From positions 1 through 11,205 of the forward strand of contig CANNNB010000064.1 of the NCBI GenBank assembly GCA_947505995.1: a stretch of 11,205 bases of DNA. The letters run 5' to 3'. The translations under genes and the position numbers were made by a program. The notes beneath the pieces were generated by a model. It was not told the origin of the DNA. It worked only from the letters and a program-made list of their open reading frames with translations, and did not search any database. Source of the stretch: Comamonadaceae bacterium. Lineage in GTDB: Bacteria; Pseudomonadota; Gammaproteobacteria; Burkholderiales; Burkholderiaceae. Positions 1 through 6,753 of this stretch are shown here, one piece after another; position 1 is the first letter of the stretch, and each line of letters begins with the position of its first letter.

Positions 1-251
1 GCAGCTTCGATCCTATTTTGCTGCGCCCAGTGGACGAGCTCGAACTGACTGTTCGCTCTGCCAACTGCCTCAAAGCAGAAAACATTTACTACATCGGTGA
101 CCTCATTCAGCGTACCGAAAACGAATTGCTCAAGACCCCTAACCTGGGTCGCAAGTCACTCAACGAGATCAAAGAAGTTTTGGCCTCACGTGGTTTGACA
201 TTGGGCATGAAGCTCGAAAGCTGGCCACCCGCTGGTTTAGAAAAGCGTTAA
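1..251 (+). CDS. rpoA: RNA polymerase alpha subunit, C-terminal part (partial, 5' cut by window)
   Basis: Alpha subunit of RNA polymerase; only the C-terminal domain is present. The reading frame is open from base 3 ([20 protein letters not shown]) and ends at TAA 249-251. The alpha-CTD binds UP-element DNA and activators. The fragment carries the conserved [10 protein letters not shown] segment, which holds the DNA-contacting Arg, Asn and Lys equivalent to E. coli R265/N268/K271. It also has the helix-hairpin-helix piece [11 protein letters not shown] and the usual tail ending GLEKR. A TTG at 18 could be mistaken for a start, but the coding frame and the family alignment continue upstream of it. 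The gene is followed after 114 nt by rplQ, the normal alpha-operon order. Product identity is near certain from the sequence. Confidence 0.97.
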   Translation, partial: SFDPILLRPVDELELTVRSANCLKAENIYYIGDLIQRTENELLKTPNLGRKSLNEIKEVLASRGLTLGMKLESWPPAGLEKR

Positions 252-276
252 TTGATACGCACCTCATACTGCGTTT

Positions 277-308
277 AAAAAAAGTCCCACCTGCACCAAA
301 GAGGTGGG
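277..308 (-). terminator. Hairpin in rpoA-rplQ spacer, terminator-like on the minus strand
   Basis: CCCACCT (286-292) pairs perfectly with AGGTGGG (302-308) around a 9-nt loop. Seven A residues (277-283) lie just 5' of the stem on the plus strand. Read on the minus strand this is a 7-bp GC-rich stem followed, after two bases, by seven T: the form of an intrinsic terminator for antisense transcripts. On the plus strand no U-tract follows, so rpoA-rplQ read-through should be unaffected. It could instead be an RNA-processing or mRNA-stability element. Function is inference. Confidence 0.35.
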
Positions 309-365
309 CAGTGCACGGGCAGTACCTGATACGGCTGCCTGATTAATAAAGAAAGGATTAGCACC

Positions 366-752
366 ATGCGTCACGGACACGGACTACGTAAATTAAACCG
401 CACAAGCTCACACCGCTTGGCAATGTTGCAAAACATGATGAACTCCATCATTGAGCACGAAGTCATCAAAACAACAGTGCCAAAGGCCAAAGAACTGCGC
501 CGTGTGATCGAGCCTATGATCACATTGGCCAAGGTCGACACAGTGGCCAACCGCCGCTTGGCTTTCAACCGCCTGCGCGATCGCGACAGCGTGACCAAGC
601 TGTTCACAGACCTCGGCCCCCGCTTTAACAAGCGCCCCGGTGGTTACACACGCATCTTGAAAATGGGTTACCGCGTTGGCGACAACGCACCCATGGCTTT
701 GGTTGAATTGGTTGATCGTCCTGATGTGGCCGATCAAGCGCCTGCCGCGTAA
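366..752 (+). CDS. rplQ: 50S ribosomal protein L17
   Basis: Large-subunit ribosomal protein bL17, which binds 23S rRNA near the peptide exit tunnel. The 128-residue product is the normal bacterial length. It begins with the family signature [20 protein letters not shown] and has the conserved middle [15 protein letters not shown] and the [20 protein letters not shown] block, followed by a short acidic/alanine tail. The ATG at 366 is preceded by AAAGGA (352-357), 8 nt upstream. It is the last gene of the alpha operon, 114 nt after rpoA, and is followed by a weak hairpin terminator. Nothing is unusual in the protein. Confidence 0.98.
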   Translation: MRHGHGLRKLNRTSSHRLAMLQNMMNSIIEHEVIKTTVPKAKELRRVIEPMITLAKVDTVANRRLAFNRLRDRDSVTKLFTDLGPRFNKRPGGYTRILKMGYRVGDNAPMALVELVDRPDVADQAPAA

Positions 753-754
753 AT

Positions 755-776
755 GAAGCTGTCTCAGCTTTAATTT
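755..776 (+). terminator. Weak hairpin terminator after rplQ
   Basis: AAGCTG (756-761) and CAGCTT (765-770) form a 6-bp stem with a 3-nt loop, extendable by a G-U pair, followed by TAATTTTAAATT. It sits 3 nt after the rplQ stop, where the alpha operon should end. The tail is AT-rich rather than a clean T-run and the stem is short, so termination is probably partial. Moderate to low confidence. Confidence 0.4.
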
Positions 777-809
777 TAAATTCTTAAGTATTAAAGCTGC
801 GTAGCAAGG

Positions 810-815
810 TATACT
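810..815 (+). promoter_or_regulatory. -10 element of the tRNA-fMet promoter
   Basis: TATACT at 810-815 matches the sigma70 -10 consensus in five of six bases and lies 11 nt upstream of the mature tRNA 5' end, the usual spacing for a tRNA gene. I see no convincing -35 at 16-18 nt upstream: the region around 784-796 is only AT-rich. A separate promoter is therefore supported mainly by the -10. Confidence 0.5.
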
Positions 816-826
816 CTCGTTTTTAC

Positions 827-903
<77 letters not shown>

Positions 904-936
904 AATTAAACCAAGACCAGATCTTGTAGTTAATTG

Positions 937-966
937 AAAAATACTCACCTCGGTGGGTATTTTTTT
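937..966 (+). terminator. Intrinsic terminator after tRNA-fMet, probably bidirectional
   Basis: ATACTCAC (941-948) pairs with GTGGGTAT (953-960), with one G-U pair, around a CTCG tetraloop that can close further, followed by six T (961-966). On the minus strand the same stem is followed by a short T-run (complement of A937-A941), so it can also end the convergent thiL-pgpA-pncC transcript, whose last stop codon is only 3 nt away. Confidence 0.85.
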
Positions 967-968
967 GC

Positions 969-1490
969 CTATTTTTGAAGCATGGCAATTGTCTTTTTCG
1001 CTACCACGCTTAAGTGAGCAAGCGCCAACTCGGCGCTTGCATAGCGAACCTCAGAGCGCGTTCCCTTCAATTGCTGAAGCATGGCTTCACAGTGCATGGC
1101 TTGCTGCGAGTCACGCCATGCCCAAGCCAACCAAACCGTGCCCACAGGTTTGGCAGCAGAGCCACCAGTCGGGCCGGCAACGCCCGTGACAGCCACGCTG
1201 CAATCGGCCGCTGAGTGCTTCAAAGCGCCCATGGCCATGGCTTTGGCAACTTCCTCACTCACAGCACCATGCACCTCAATGAGAGAAGAAGGCACGCCCA
1301 GCAACTCAGATTTGGCTGCATTGGAATAGGTCACAAACCCACGTTCAAACCAAACACTGGACCCAGACAATTGGGTACAACTGGCGGCAATCAAGCCACC
1401 TGTGCAACTCTCGGCTGTGGCCATGCAAAGTTTGTTTGCAAGCAAAACTTGGGCAAGTGATTCACAAAGTGATTCGAGGTAGGGTGTCAC
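969..1490 (-). CDS. pncC: Nicotinamide-nucleotide amidohydrolase (stand-alone CinA C-terminal domain)
   Basis: CinA/PncC family enzyme that deamidates nicotinamide mononucleotide to nicotinate mononucleotide, recycling the NMN released by NAD-dependent DNA ligase. With the chosen start it has 173 residues: only the C-terminal domain, without the N-terminal MocF-like domain of full-length CinA. Family motifs are AESCTGG (residues 26-32, with the family's proposed catalytic serine), RGFVTYSNAAKSELLGV (50-66), GAVSEEVAKAMA (75-86) and AVTGVAGPTGG (100-110). I chose GTG at 1490-1488. It overlaps the pgpA TGA in a GTGA junction and has GGAG 6 nt upstream. A TTG at 1526 in the same frame would add 12 residues but has no visible ribosome site and would create a 40-nt overlap. 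Last gene of the thiL-pgpA-pncC operon. The symbol cinA is often used for this gene; function is from family knowledge. Confidence 0.9.
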   Translation of the reverse strand: MTPYLESLCESLAQVLLANKLCMATAESCTGGLIAASCTQLSGSSVWFERGFVTYSNAAKSELLGVPSSLIEVHGAVSEEVAKAMAMGALKHSAADCSVAVTGVAGPTGGSAAKPVGTVWLAWAWRDSQQAMHCEAMLQQLKGTRSEVRYASAELALAHLSVVAKKTIAMLQK

Positions 1491-1978
1491 CAGGCTCTCC
1501 AAATTGCAAAACAAAGCAGCGTGCAAAAAGCTGCGACGAAATCATCGAACAAAATGCCAAACGCACCGCGCCAACCAAATCCTTTGAACAATTGGTCGGC
1601 CCATGCCACGGGGCCTGGTTTGACCGCATCAAAGAATCTGAACAATGCAAAGGCCAGCAGTTGGGTTTTGAAATCGGCAGGTGACAGCAGCATCAGCACC
1701 AACCAAAAGGCCACCACCTCGTCCCAGACGATGGCACCCGGGTCAGAGATTCCCAAATTCTGGGCCGTCACTTTGCATGCCCAAACACCTACCAAGCTGG
1801 CCAACAAAATGATCACAGCTTGTTCGCCAACAGAGAAAAAATCTTGAAACGTCCACCAACTGAGCCACGCCCAAAGCGTGCCTATGGTGCCAGGTGCTTT
1901 CGGTGAAAGTCCAGAACCAAAGCCCAGCGCAATCCAATGTGCTGGATGTCGAACCATGAAGCTGGCATCAGGTCTCAT
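1487..1978 (-). CDS. pgpA: Phosphatidylglycerophosphatase A
   Basis: Inner-membrane lipid phosphatase that dephosphorylates phosphatidylglycerophosphate to phosphatidylglycerol. The 163-residue product shows the PgpA family motifs in order: GFGSGLSPKAPGTIGT (19-34), DPGAIVWDEVVAFWLVL (79-95), FRFFDAVKPGPVAWAD (113-128) and GILFDDFVAA (141-150). The acidic residues in the WDE, FDA and DD segments are those expected to bind Mg. Hydrophobic stretches around 52-68, 88-99 and 138-160 fit membrane segments. The ATG at 1978 overlaps the thiL TGA in an ATGA junction, implying translational coupling; an internal ATG (residue 8) is a less likely start. thiL-pgpA adjacency is common in proteobacteria although the two pathways are unrelated. 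Confidence 0.95.
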   Translation of the reverse strand: MRPDASFMVRHPAHWIALGFGSGLSPKAPGTIGTLWAWLSWWTFQDFFSVGEQAVIILLASLVGVWACKVTAQNLGISDPGAIVWDEVVAFWLVLMLLSPADFKTQLLAFALFRFFDAVKPGPVAWADQLFKGFGWRGAFGILFDDFVAAFCTLLCFAIWRAW

Positions 1979-2940
1979 GGTGTTTTGAAGTGGTCAAAAG
2001 AATCAAACGAATTGGGCAGGCGCTGGCCTTTGCTGTCAAGCAAGCTTAAATTGGAAGGTGCTGTGATTTTGCCAATGCGCGTGACCGGGGTGGCCGAACT
2101 TGCGCTGGCGGCGCCAATGGCTTGGCGTTGAGTTTCAGGCGCCGTGAAAACCAACTCGTAATCATCACCGCCGGCTAATGTGAGACGCAGCAACTCATCT
2201 TGGGTTAAGCCTGAGCTTTGAGCGCACGCCATCGTGTTTAGCACTTGCTGTGTGTCAATTTCTGCTCCCACGCCACTGGCTTTTAAGATGTGTTGCAAAT
2301 CGCCCAGCAAGCCATCGCTGACATCGACGGCAGCGTGAGCAAGGCCGCGCAGTGCCAAACCTAGCGCCACTCTGGGCGTGGGTTTGTCCATGCGCATCCG
2401 GGCGACTTCCAACACCGCTTGCGGCACACTCAAAGTACCTCGAAAAACCTCCAAGGCCAAACGCGCATCGCCTAAATGACCACTGACATAAATGTCGTCG
2501 CCCACTTGGGCACCGCTGCGCAGCAAAGCCATGGCTTGTGGCACTTCACCCAAGACGGTGATGCAAATGTTCAAGGGCCCGCGTGTGGTGTCGCCGCCAA
2601 TCAAATCGCAATGATGGGCGTCGGCCAATGCCCACATGCCTTTTGAAAACTCAGACAGCCAATCCGGTACCACTTCGGGCAGTGCCAGCGACAGCAAAAA
2701 GGCTTTGGGTTGAGCACCACAAGCGGCTAAATCACTCAGGTTAACGGCCAGCGCTTTGTGCCCCAAATGTTGAGGGTTGACTGTCGAGAGAAAGTGGCGA
2801 CCTTCGAGCAGCATGTCGCTAGAGACGGCCAACTGTTGACCTGCTGTGACAGACAAAAGCGCGCAATCGTCTCCGACCCCCAGCGTGGCATGGCGCGGGG
2901 GGCGCTTGAAATAGGTTTCGATCAGATCAAACTCGCCCAT
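1975..2940 (-). CDS. thiL: Thiamine-monophosphate kinase
   Basis: ATP-dependent kinase of the AIR-synthase/PurM-like superfamily that phosphorylates thiamine monophosphate to thiamine pyrophosphate, the last step of thiamine cofactor synthesis. Motifs in order: GVGDDCALL (21-29, metal and nucleotide binding), AVSSDMLLEGRHF (38-50, substrate), HKALAVNLSDLAACGA (61-76), IGGDTTRGPLN (114-124), DVSDGLLGDL (206-215) and GGDDYELVFT (257-266). I start at ATG 2940, giving the usual N-terminus MGEFDLIETYF and 321 residues. An upstream in-frame ATG at 2952 adds four residues (MLGF), with a GAGG only 2 nt before it; neither start has a good ribosome site. First gene of the minus-strand operon. I see no strong promoter in the 119 to 131-nt divergent gap with rpe. 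Confidence 0.95.
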   Translation of the reverse strand: MGEFDLIETYFKRPPRHATLGVGDDCALLSVTAGQQLAVSSDMLLEGRHFLSTVNPQHLGHKALAVNLSDLAACGAQPKAFLLSLALPEVVPDWLSEFSKGMWALADAHHCDLIGGDTTRGPLNICITVLGEVPQAMALLRSGAQVGDDIYVSGHLGDARLALEVFRGTLSVPQAVLEVARMRMDKPTPRVALGLALRGLAHAAVDVSDGLLGDLQHILKASGVGAEIDTQQVLNTMACAQSSGLTQDELLRLTLAGGDDYELVFTAPETQRQAIGAASASSATPVTRIGKITAPSNLSLLDSKGQRLPNSFDSFDHFKTP

Positions 2941-3071
2941 AAACCCAAGCATAACCTCAAGCGCAATCTAAATTGCAAGCCAAAGCCAAAGCTTAAGTTT
3001 CAACCCAAATTTCGTCTTAAACGGGTGCATCTTGTCGTAACAGCAGGGCCGCAAAATGAGACAATTCGGCC

Positions 3072-3755
3072 ATGACCATTTACCGCATTGCCCCTTCGCT
3101 GTTGTCCGCCGACTTTGCCCGCTTGGGCGAAGAAGTGCGCAACGTCATTGCCGCTGGCGCCGACTGGATTCACTACGATGTAATGGACAACCATTACGTG
3201 CCCAACCTTACATTCGGCCCCATGATTTGTCAGGCGCTCAAGCCCCATGCCAAAACACCCGATGGCAAAGATGTGCCCATTGATGTGCATCTCATGGTGC
3301 AACCTGTAGACGCCTTGGCCGCAGCCTTTGCCGATGCCGGTGCCGACCTCATTAGTTTTCACCCCGATGCTTCCACCCATGTGCACCGCAGTGTGCAAGC
3401 CATCAAGTCCAAGGGTTGCAAAGCCGGCGTGGTGTTCAACCCAGCCGAGTCGCTTGACGTATTGGAGTGGGTCATCGAAGACATAGACCTTATTTTGATC
3501 ATGTCGGTTAACCCGGGCTTTGGCGGTCAGAGTTTCATTGAGAGCGCGTTGCGCAAAATTGAACTTGCACGCAAATGGATTGATGCTTCGGGCAAAGACA
3601 TTCGACTTGAAGTCGATGGCGGCGTGAAGGTTGACAACATTCGCCGCGTGGCCGATGCCGGCGCCGATACCTTCGTAGCGGGCAGTGCTATTTTTGGCAA
3701 ACCCGACTACGCCGCTGTCATTCAAGCCATGCGCCAGGAGTTGAGCGGTGGCTAA
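3072..3755 (+). CDS. rpe: Ribulose-phosphate 3-epimerase
   Basis: Cytoplasmic TIM-barrel epimerase that interconverts ribulose 5-phosphate and xylulose 5-phosphate in the pentose phosphate (or Calvin) pathway. It has 227 residues, close to the normal length. Visible motifs: [10 protein letters not shown] (6-15), [20 protein letters not shown] (31-50, with metal ligands H34 and D36), DVHLMVQP (71-78, H73), [13 protein letters not shown] (144-156), LEVDGGV (179-185, D182) and the phosphate-binding VAGSAIFG (202-209). The ATG at 3072 is the family start, though the only purine stretch upstream, GAGA near 3058, is weak. A -10-like CAAAAT lies at 3052-3057 without a good -35. Its last 8 nt overlap gph. 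Confidence 0.97.
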   Translation: MTIYRIAPSLLSADFARLGEEVRNVIAAGADWIHYDVMDNHYVPNLTFGPMICQALKPHAKTPDGKDVPIDVHLMVQPVDALAAAFADAGADLISFHPDASTHVHRSVQAIKSKGCKAGVVFNPAESLDVLEWVIEDIDLILIMSVNPGFGGQSFIESALRKIELARKWIDASGKDIRLEVDGGVKVDNIRRVADAGADTFVAGSAIFGKPDYAAVIQAMRQELSGG

Positions 3756-4452
3756 TTTGTTAGGCATGCAGGTTGAGGCCTGCATGATCGACCTCGATGG
3801 CACGCTGGTCGACACCATGGGTGACTTTGATGCTGTGGTGGCCTTGATGCTCCAGGATTTAAATCTGCCGCCCATGGGGCGCGAGTACCTTGAGGGCATG
3901 GTGGGCAAGGGGTCTGAGCACCTGATTCAATGCGTTCTCAAGCGGCAAATGTCTTTGGTTGCAAATGCTGATTTGCATTCCCCCGAAGCTCAGCCCACCC
4001 AAGTTCAACTTCACCAAGCTTGGGAAATTTACCAAGCGCATTACCTTCGCGTGAATGGCCAGGCCAGCCCGGTTTATCCAGGCGTTTTTGAAGGGCTCGA
4101 GGGCTTGGCGGCCATGGGCTTGCCTCTGGCGTGCTTGACCAACAAACCCAAAGATTTGGCCCAAACCCTGCTCAAGCAAAAAGGCTTGGCTGAATTCTTC
4201 CCCATTGTGTTTGGTGGAGACTCCTTTGAGCGCAAAAAGCCCGACCCCTTGCCCTTGCACAAAACCTGCGAGGCGCTGGGTTTTGCGCCGCATCAAGTGT
4301 TGATGGTGGGCGATTCAAGCAACGACGCCCAAGCGGCCCGGGCTGCCGGCTGCAAAGTGGTGTTGCTCACCTATGGCTACAACCATGGCCAACCCATCCG
4401 CGAAGTAGAGGCTGATTTCCACCTAGACGCTTTGGCAGAAATTCTGCTTTGA
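3748..4452 (+). CDS. gph: Phosphoglycolate phosphatase
   Basis: HAD-superfamily phosphatase expected to convert 2-phosphoglycolate to glycolate, salvaging a product of DNA 3'-end repair or Rubisco oxygenation. The 234 residues contain the four HAD motifs: DLDGTLVD (15-22, nucleophile D15 and acid/base D17), LTN (130-132), the lysine of KKPDP (163-167) and GDSSND (188-193). A helical cap domain fills residues about 28-105. The start is GTG 3748, supported by AGGAG at 3736-3740, 7 nt upstream. The gene overlaps the rpe stop by 8 nt, so the two are probably translationally coupled. An ATG at 3766 is a poorer choice. HAD substrates are hard to assign from sequence, but the rpe neighbourhood supports Gph. 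Confidence 0.92.
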   Translation: MANLLGMQVEACMIDLDGTLVDTMGDFDAVVALMLQDLNLPPMGREYLEGMVGKGSEHLIQCVLKRQMSLVANADLHSPEAQPTQVQLHQAWEIYQAHYLRVNGQASPVYPGVFEGLEGLAAMGLPLACLTNKPKDLAQTLLKQKGLAEFFPIVFGGDSFERKKPDPLPLHKTCEALGFAPHQVLMVGDSSNDAQAARAAGCKVVLLTYGYNHGQPIREVEADFHLDALAEILL

Positions 4453-4477
4453 GCAAGGGTCAGAGCTTTGGTACACT
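4449..4477 (+). promoter_or_regulatory. Predicted sigma70 promoter of the trp operon
   Basis: TTGAGC (4449-4454) and TACACT (4472-4477) are separated by exactly 17 nt, each matching the consensus at four of six positions including the most conserved bases. The -35 overlaps the gph stop codon TGA (4450-4452), so the trp operon would start right at the end of gph. The predicted start site, about 7 nt past the -10, falls at about 4482-4487, at or within a few bases of the leader-peptide ATG. I recognise no operator palindrome over the promoter. Confidence 0.6.
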
Positions 4478-4486
4478 GGCATCCTC

Positions 4487-4570
4487 ATGATTTTGTTTCA
4501 TTCATTCTTTGCAGTCCAGCTGCCGGCCGTTTTGAGCCGGGGAGCCTGGTCTTGGCGTCAGCCAGTCTAA
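4487..4570 (+). CDS. trpL: Putative trp operon leader peptide (27 aa, Trp-Ser-Trp)
   Basis: A short open frame from ATG 4487 to TAA 4568-4570 encodes 27 residues starting MILFHSFFAV and ending RGAWSWRQPV. Two of the 27 residues are tryptophan (codons at 4547-4549 and 4553-4555), placed 5 and 7 residues from the end. This rare amino acid, the position between promoter and trpE, and the helices downstream are what a ribosome-mediated attenuation leader looks like. No Shine-Dalgarno sequence precedes the ATG, and the predicted transcript start is so close that the RNA may be leaderless, as known for trpL of Sinorhizobium meliloti. Expected role: the ribosome pauses at the Trp codons when charged tRNA-Trp is scarce and so raises trpE expression. 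The peptide is prediction only, but chance placement of WSW here is unlikely. Confidence 0.72.
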   Translation: MILFHSFFAVQLPAVLSRGAWSWRQPV

Positions 4571-4665
4571 ATTTGCCTAGAACCGGCAGCAACTTGGCTG
4601 CCAAAGTGGGGTTCGTGTTTGAACCATAACCCCTTGAATGAACCGGCTAAACATACGGAGCCCCA
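4519..4665 (+). promoter_or_regulatory. trp leader RNA with mutually exclusive helices (putative attenuator)
   Basis: GCTGCCGG (4519-4526) can pair over its full 8 bp with CCGGCAGC (4583-4590). The latter's GGCAGC (4585-4590) can instead pair with GCTGCC (4597-4602) in a 6-bp hairpin with a 6-nt loop. CCGGC (4523-4527) can also fold on GCCGG (4536-4540). Further down, GGGGTT (4608-4613) can pair with AACCCC (4628-4633), and TGGGG (4607-4611) alternatively with CCCCA (4661-4665) just after the trpE ribosome site. GAACCGGC occurs twice (4580-4587 and 4640-4647). No hairpin is followed by a U-run, so classical intrinsic termination is not evident; control of trpE translation or Rho action is possible. 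The pairings are seen; the mechanism is inferred. Confidence 0.5.
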
Positions 4666-4668
4666 ATC

Positions 4669-6168
4669 GTGATCACAGAACTAGAATTTAAAAGCCTTGC
4701 CCAACAAGGCTTCAACCGCATCCCTCTTATGCTAGAGGCCTTTGCAGATTTAGAAACACCCCTCTCGCTGTATTTGAAATTGGCGCATCACAAAGATGGC
4801 GGCAAATACAGTTTTTTGCTTGAGTCGGTAGTCGGCGGTGAACGTTTTGGCCGCTACAGCTTTATTGGTTTGCCTGCACGTACTTTTTTACAAGCGCAGG
4901 GCTTTGGCAATGAAGCACGTACCGAAGTTGTAAGCGATGGTGTTGTGATTGAAACCGCACCCGGTAACCCACTCGATTTCGTTGAGCAGTATCAAAAGCG
5001 ATTCAAAGTTGCGCTCAGGCCTGGCATGCCGCGCTTCTGCGGCGGTTTGGCTGGTTACTTTGGTTACGACGCGGTGCGGTACATCGAGAAAAAATTAGAG
5101 AGGTCATGCCCAACCGATACCTTGGGCACACCCGATATTTTGCTGCTGCAATGCGAAGAGTTGGCCGTGATTGACAACTTGTCTGGCAAACTTTATTTGA
5201 TGGTCTATGCAGACCCTGGCGTGCCCGAAGCTTATGCCAAAGCCAAAAAACGTTTGCGTGACTTGAAAGAGCAATTGAAGTATTCAGTCAGCGCACCGGT
5301 GGTTGTGCCAACTCAAACTTATCCTTCTGAACGTGACTTCAAAAAAGAAGATTATTTGAAGGCAGGGTTGGAAGCCAAGGAGCTCATTGCAGCAGGCGAC
5401 TTCATGCAGGTGCAGGTGGGTCAGCGCATTAAAAAGCGCTTTACCGAAAGCCCTTTGTCTTTGTACCGTGCGCTCAGGTCCCTCAACCCCAGCCCCTACA
5501 TGTACTTCTACAATTTTGGCGACTTCCATGTGGTGGGTGCCAGCCCAGAAATTTTGGTACGCCAAGAGCAAACCGAAGAAGGTGTGAAAGTCACCATTCG
5601 ACCCTTGGCCGGCACAAGGCCACGCGGCGCAACACCTGAAAAAGACAAGGCGGCCGAACTCGAGTTGGTAAACGATCCCAAAGAGCGAGCCGAGCACGTC
5701 ATGCTAATTGACTTGGCGCGCAACGACATTGGCCGCATTGCCAAAGTAGGCTCCGTGAAAGTGACCGAAGCTTTTGCGGTTGAGCGCTACAGCCATGTGA
5801 TGCACATCGTTAGCAATGTCGAAGGTATTTTGAAAGAGGGCATGACCAACATGGATGTGCTCAAGGCCACATTCCCAGCTGGCACACTCACAGGCGCACC
5901 CAAAGTTCATGCCATGGAACTCATCGACAAACTCGAGCCTACGAAGCGCGGTGTGTATGGCGGTGCTTGTGGCTATCTAAGCTACGCAGGCGACATGGAT
6001 GTGGCCATTGCCATTCGCACAGGCATCATCAAAGATCAAACCTTGTACGTGCAAGCTGCAGCTGGCGTGGTGGCCGACTCAGTGCCAGAGTTAGAGTGGA
6101 AAGAAACCGAGCACAAAGCGCGCGCCTTGTTGCGTGCCAGTGAGTTGGTGGAAGAAGGCTTGGAGTAA
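4669..6168 (+). CDS. trpE: Anthranilate synthase component I
   Basis: Large subunit of anthranilate synthase; with TrpG it converts chorismate and glutamine to anthranilate, the first committed step of tryptophan synthesis. The 499-residue protein has the N-terminal LLES element (50-53), the known tryptophan feedback site, so product inhibition is expected. The C-terminal chorismate-binding domain shows [11 protein letters not shown] (243-253), [11 protein letters not shown] (288-298), [11 protein letters not shown] (310-320), [19 protein letters not shown] (335-353), [13 protein letters not shown] (400-412) and [13 protein letters not shown] (462-474). The GTG start at 4669 is backed by GGAG (4657-4660), 8 nt upstream, and the N-terminus fits the family. 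It is preceded by the leader peptide and folded leader RNA and followed after 5 nt by trpG. Confidence 0.97.
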   Translation: MITELEFKSLAQQGFNRIPLMLEAFADLETPLSLYLKLAHHKDGGKYSFLLESVVGGERFGRYSFIGLPARTFLQAQGFGNEARTEVVSDGVVIETAPGNPLDFVEQYQKRFKVALRPGMPRFCGGLAGYFGYDAVRYIEKKLERSCPTDTLGTPDILLLQCEELAVIDNLSGKLYLMVYADPGVPEAYAKAKKRLRDLKEQLKYSVSAPVVVPTQTYPSERDFKKEDYLKAGLEAKELIAAGDFMQVQVGQRIKKRFTESPLSLYRALRSLNPSPYMYFYNFGDFHVVGASPEILVRQEQTEEGVKVTIRPLAGTRPRGATPEKDKAAELELVNDPKERAEHVMLIDLARNDIGRIAKVGSVKVTEAFAVERYSHVMHIVSNVEGILKEGMTNMDVLKATFPAGTLTGAPKVHAMELIDKLEPTKRGVYGGACGYLSYAGDMDVAIAIRTGIIKDQTLYVQAAAGVVADSVPELEWKETEHKARALLRASELVEEGLE

Positions 6169-6173
6169 TCAAC

Positions 6174-6752
6174 ATGAAAAAAATCAAACTGTTGATGGTC
6201 GACAATTATGACTCCTTCACTTACAACATCGTTCAATACTTTGGCGAACTTGGTGCCGACATTGAAGTCTTTCGCAACGATGAAATTGACCTTGAGGGCA
6301 TTGCTGCCAAAAAGCCCGATCGCTTGGTCATCTCGCCTGGGCCTTGCTCACCCGCAGAGGCTGGTATTTCTGTGGCGGCCATTCGGCACTTTGCAGGCAA
6401 GCTGCCTATTTTGGGCGTGTGCTTGGGCCATCAAAGCATTGGTGCTGCTTTTGGCGGCAAGATTGTGCGAGCACAAGAACTAATGCACGGCAAAACCAGT
6501 GTCATTCAAACCACGCAGCAGGGTGTGTTTAGAAACCTGCCAGAAAAATTCTCAGTCAACCGTTATCACTCCCTGGCCATTGAGCGTGCAAGTTGCCCAG
6601 CCGATTTGGAGGTGACAGCTTGGACCAATGATGGTGAAATCATGGGTGTGCGCCACAAAAGCTTGGCCATTGAAGGGGTTCAGTTTCACCCCGAATCCAT
6701 TCTCACAGAGCATGGCCATGCCATGCTGAAAAACTTCTTGGAAGAACACTGA
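6174..6752 (+). CDS. trpG: Anthranilate synthase component II (glutamine amidotransferase)
   Basis: Class I glutamine amidotransferase subunit that supplies ammonia to TrpE. It has 192 residues, normal for a stand-alone TrpG not fused to TrpD. Signature pieces: [14 protein letters not shown] (8-21), [12 protein letters not shown] (53-64), the nucleophile elbow [10 protein letters not shown] (81-90, catalytic C83), HGKTS (105-109) and [13 protein letters not shown] (169-181, with H172 and E174 completing the triad). The ATG at 6174 has GGAG at 6162-6165 inside the end of trpE, spacing 8 nt. In many bacteria this subunit also serves 4-amino-4-deoxychorismate synthesis as PabA; the location next to trpE favours TrpG, and whether it is amphibolic cannot be told here. 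One base separates it from the next gene. Confidence 0.96.
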   Translation: MKKIKLLMVDNYDSFTYNIVQYFGELGADIEVFRNDEIDLEGIAAKKPDRLVISPGPCSPAEAGISVAAIRHFAGKLPILGVCLGHQSIGAAFGGKIVRAQELMHGKTSVIQTTQQGVFRNLPEKFSVNRYHSLAIERASCPADLEVTAWTNDGEIMGVRHKSLAIEGVQFHPESILTEHGHAMLKNFLEEH

Positions 6753-6753
6753 C

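Noticed and set aside
1487..1526. 40-nt overlap between pgpA and a longer pncC starting at TTG 1526
   Set aside because: No ribosome site before the TTG, whereas GTG 1490 has GGAG at 6 nt and a GTGA junction.
2961..3000. Short AAGCCAAAGCCAAAGC repeat and GCAAT/ATTGC hairpin in the thiL-rpe gap
   Set aside because: Too short and low in complexity to call an operator or terminator; no symmetry around a convincing promoter.
3000..3908. 302-codon open frame on the minus strand opposite rpe and gph
   Set aside because: It is antisense to rpe, whose catalytic motifs are intact. The predicted protein shows no domain I recognise and no ribosome site, and the long frame follows from codon bias of the real gene.
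4585..4633. Classical intrinsic terminator in the trp leader
   Set aside because: Hairpins exist (4585-4602 and 4608-4633) but none is followed by a T-run, so a standard attenuator terminator cannot be claimed.
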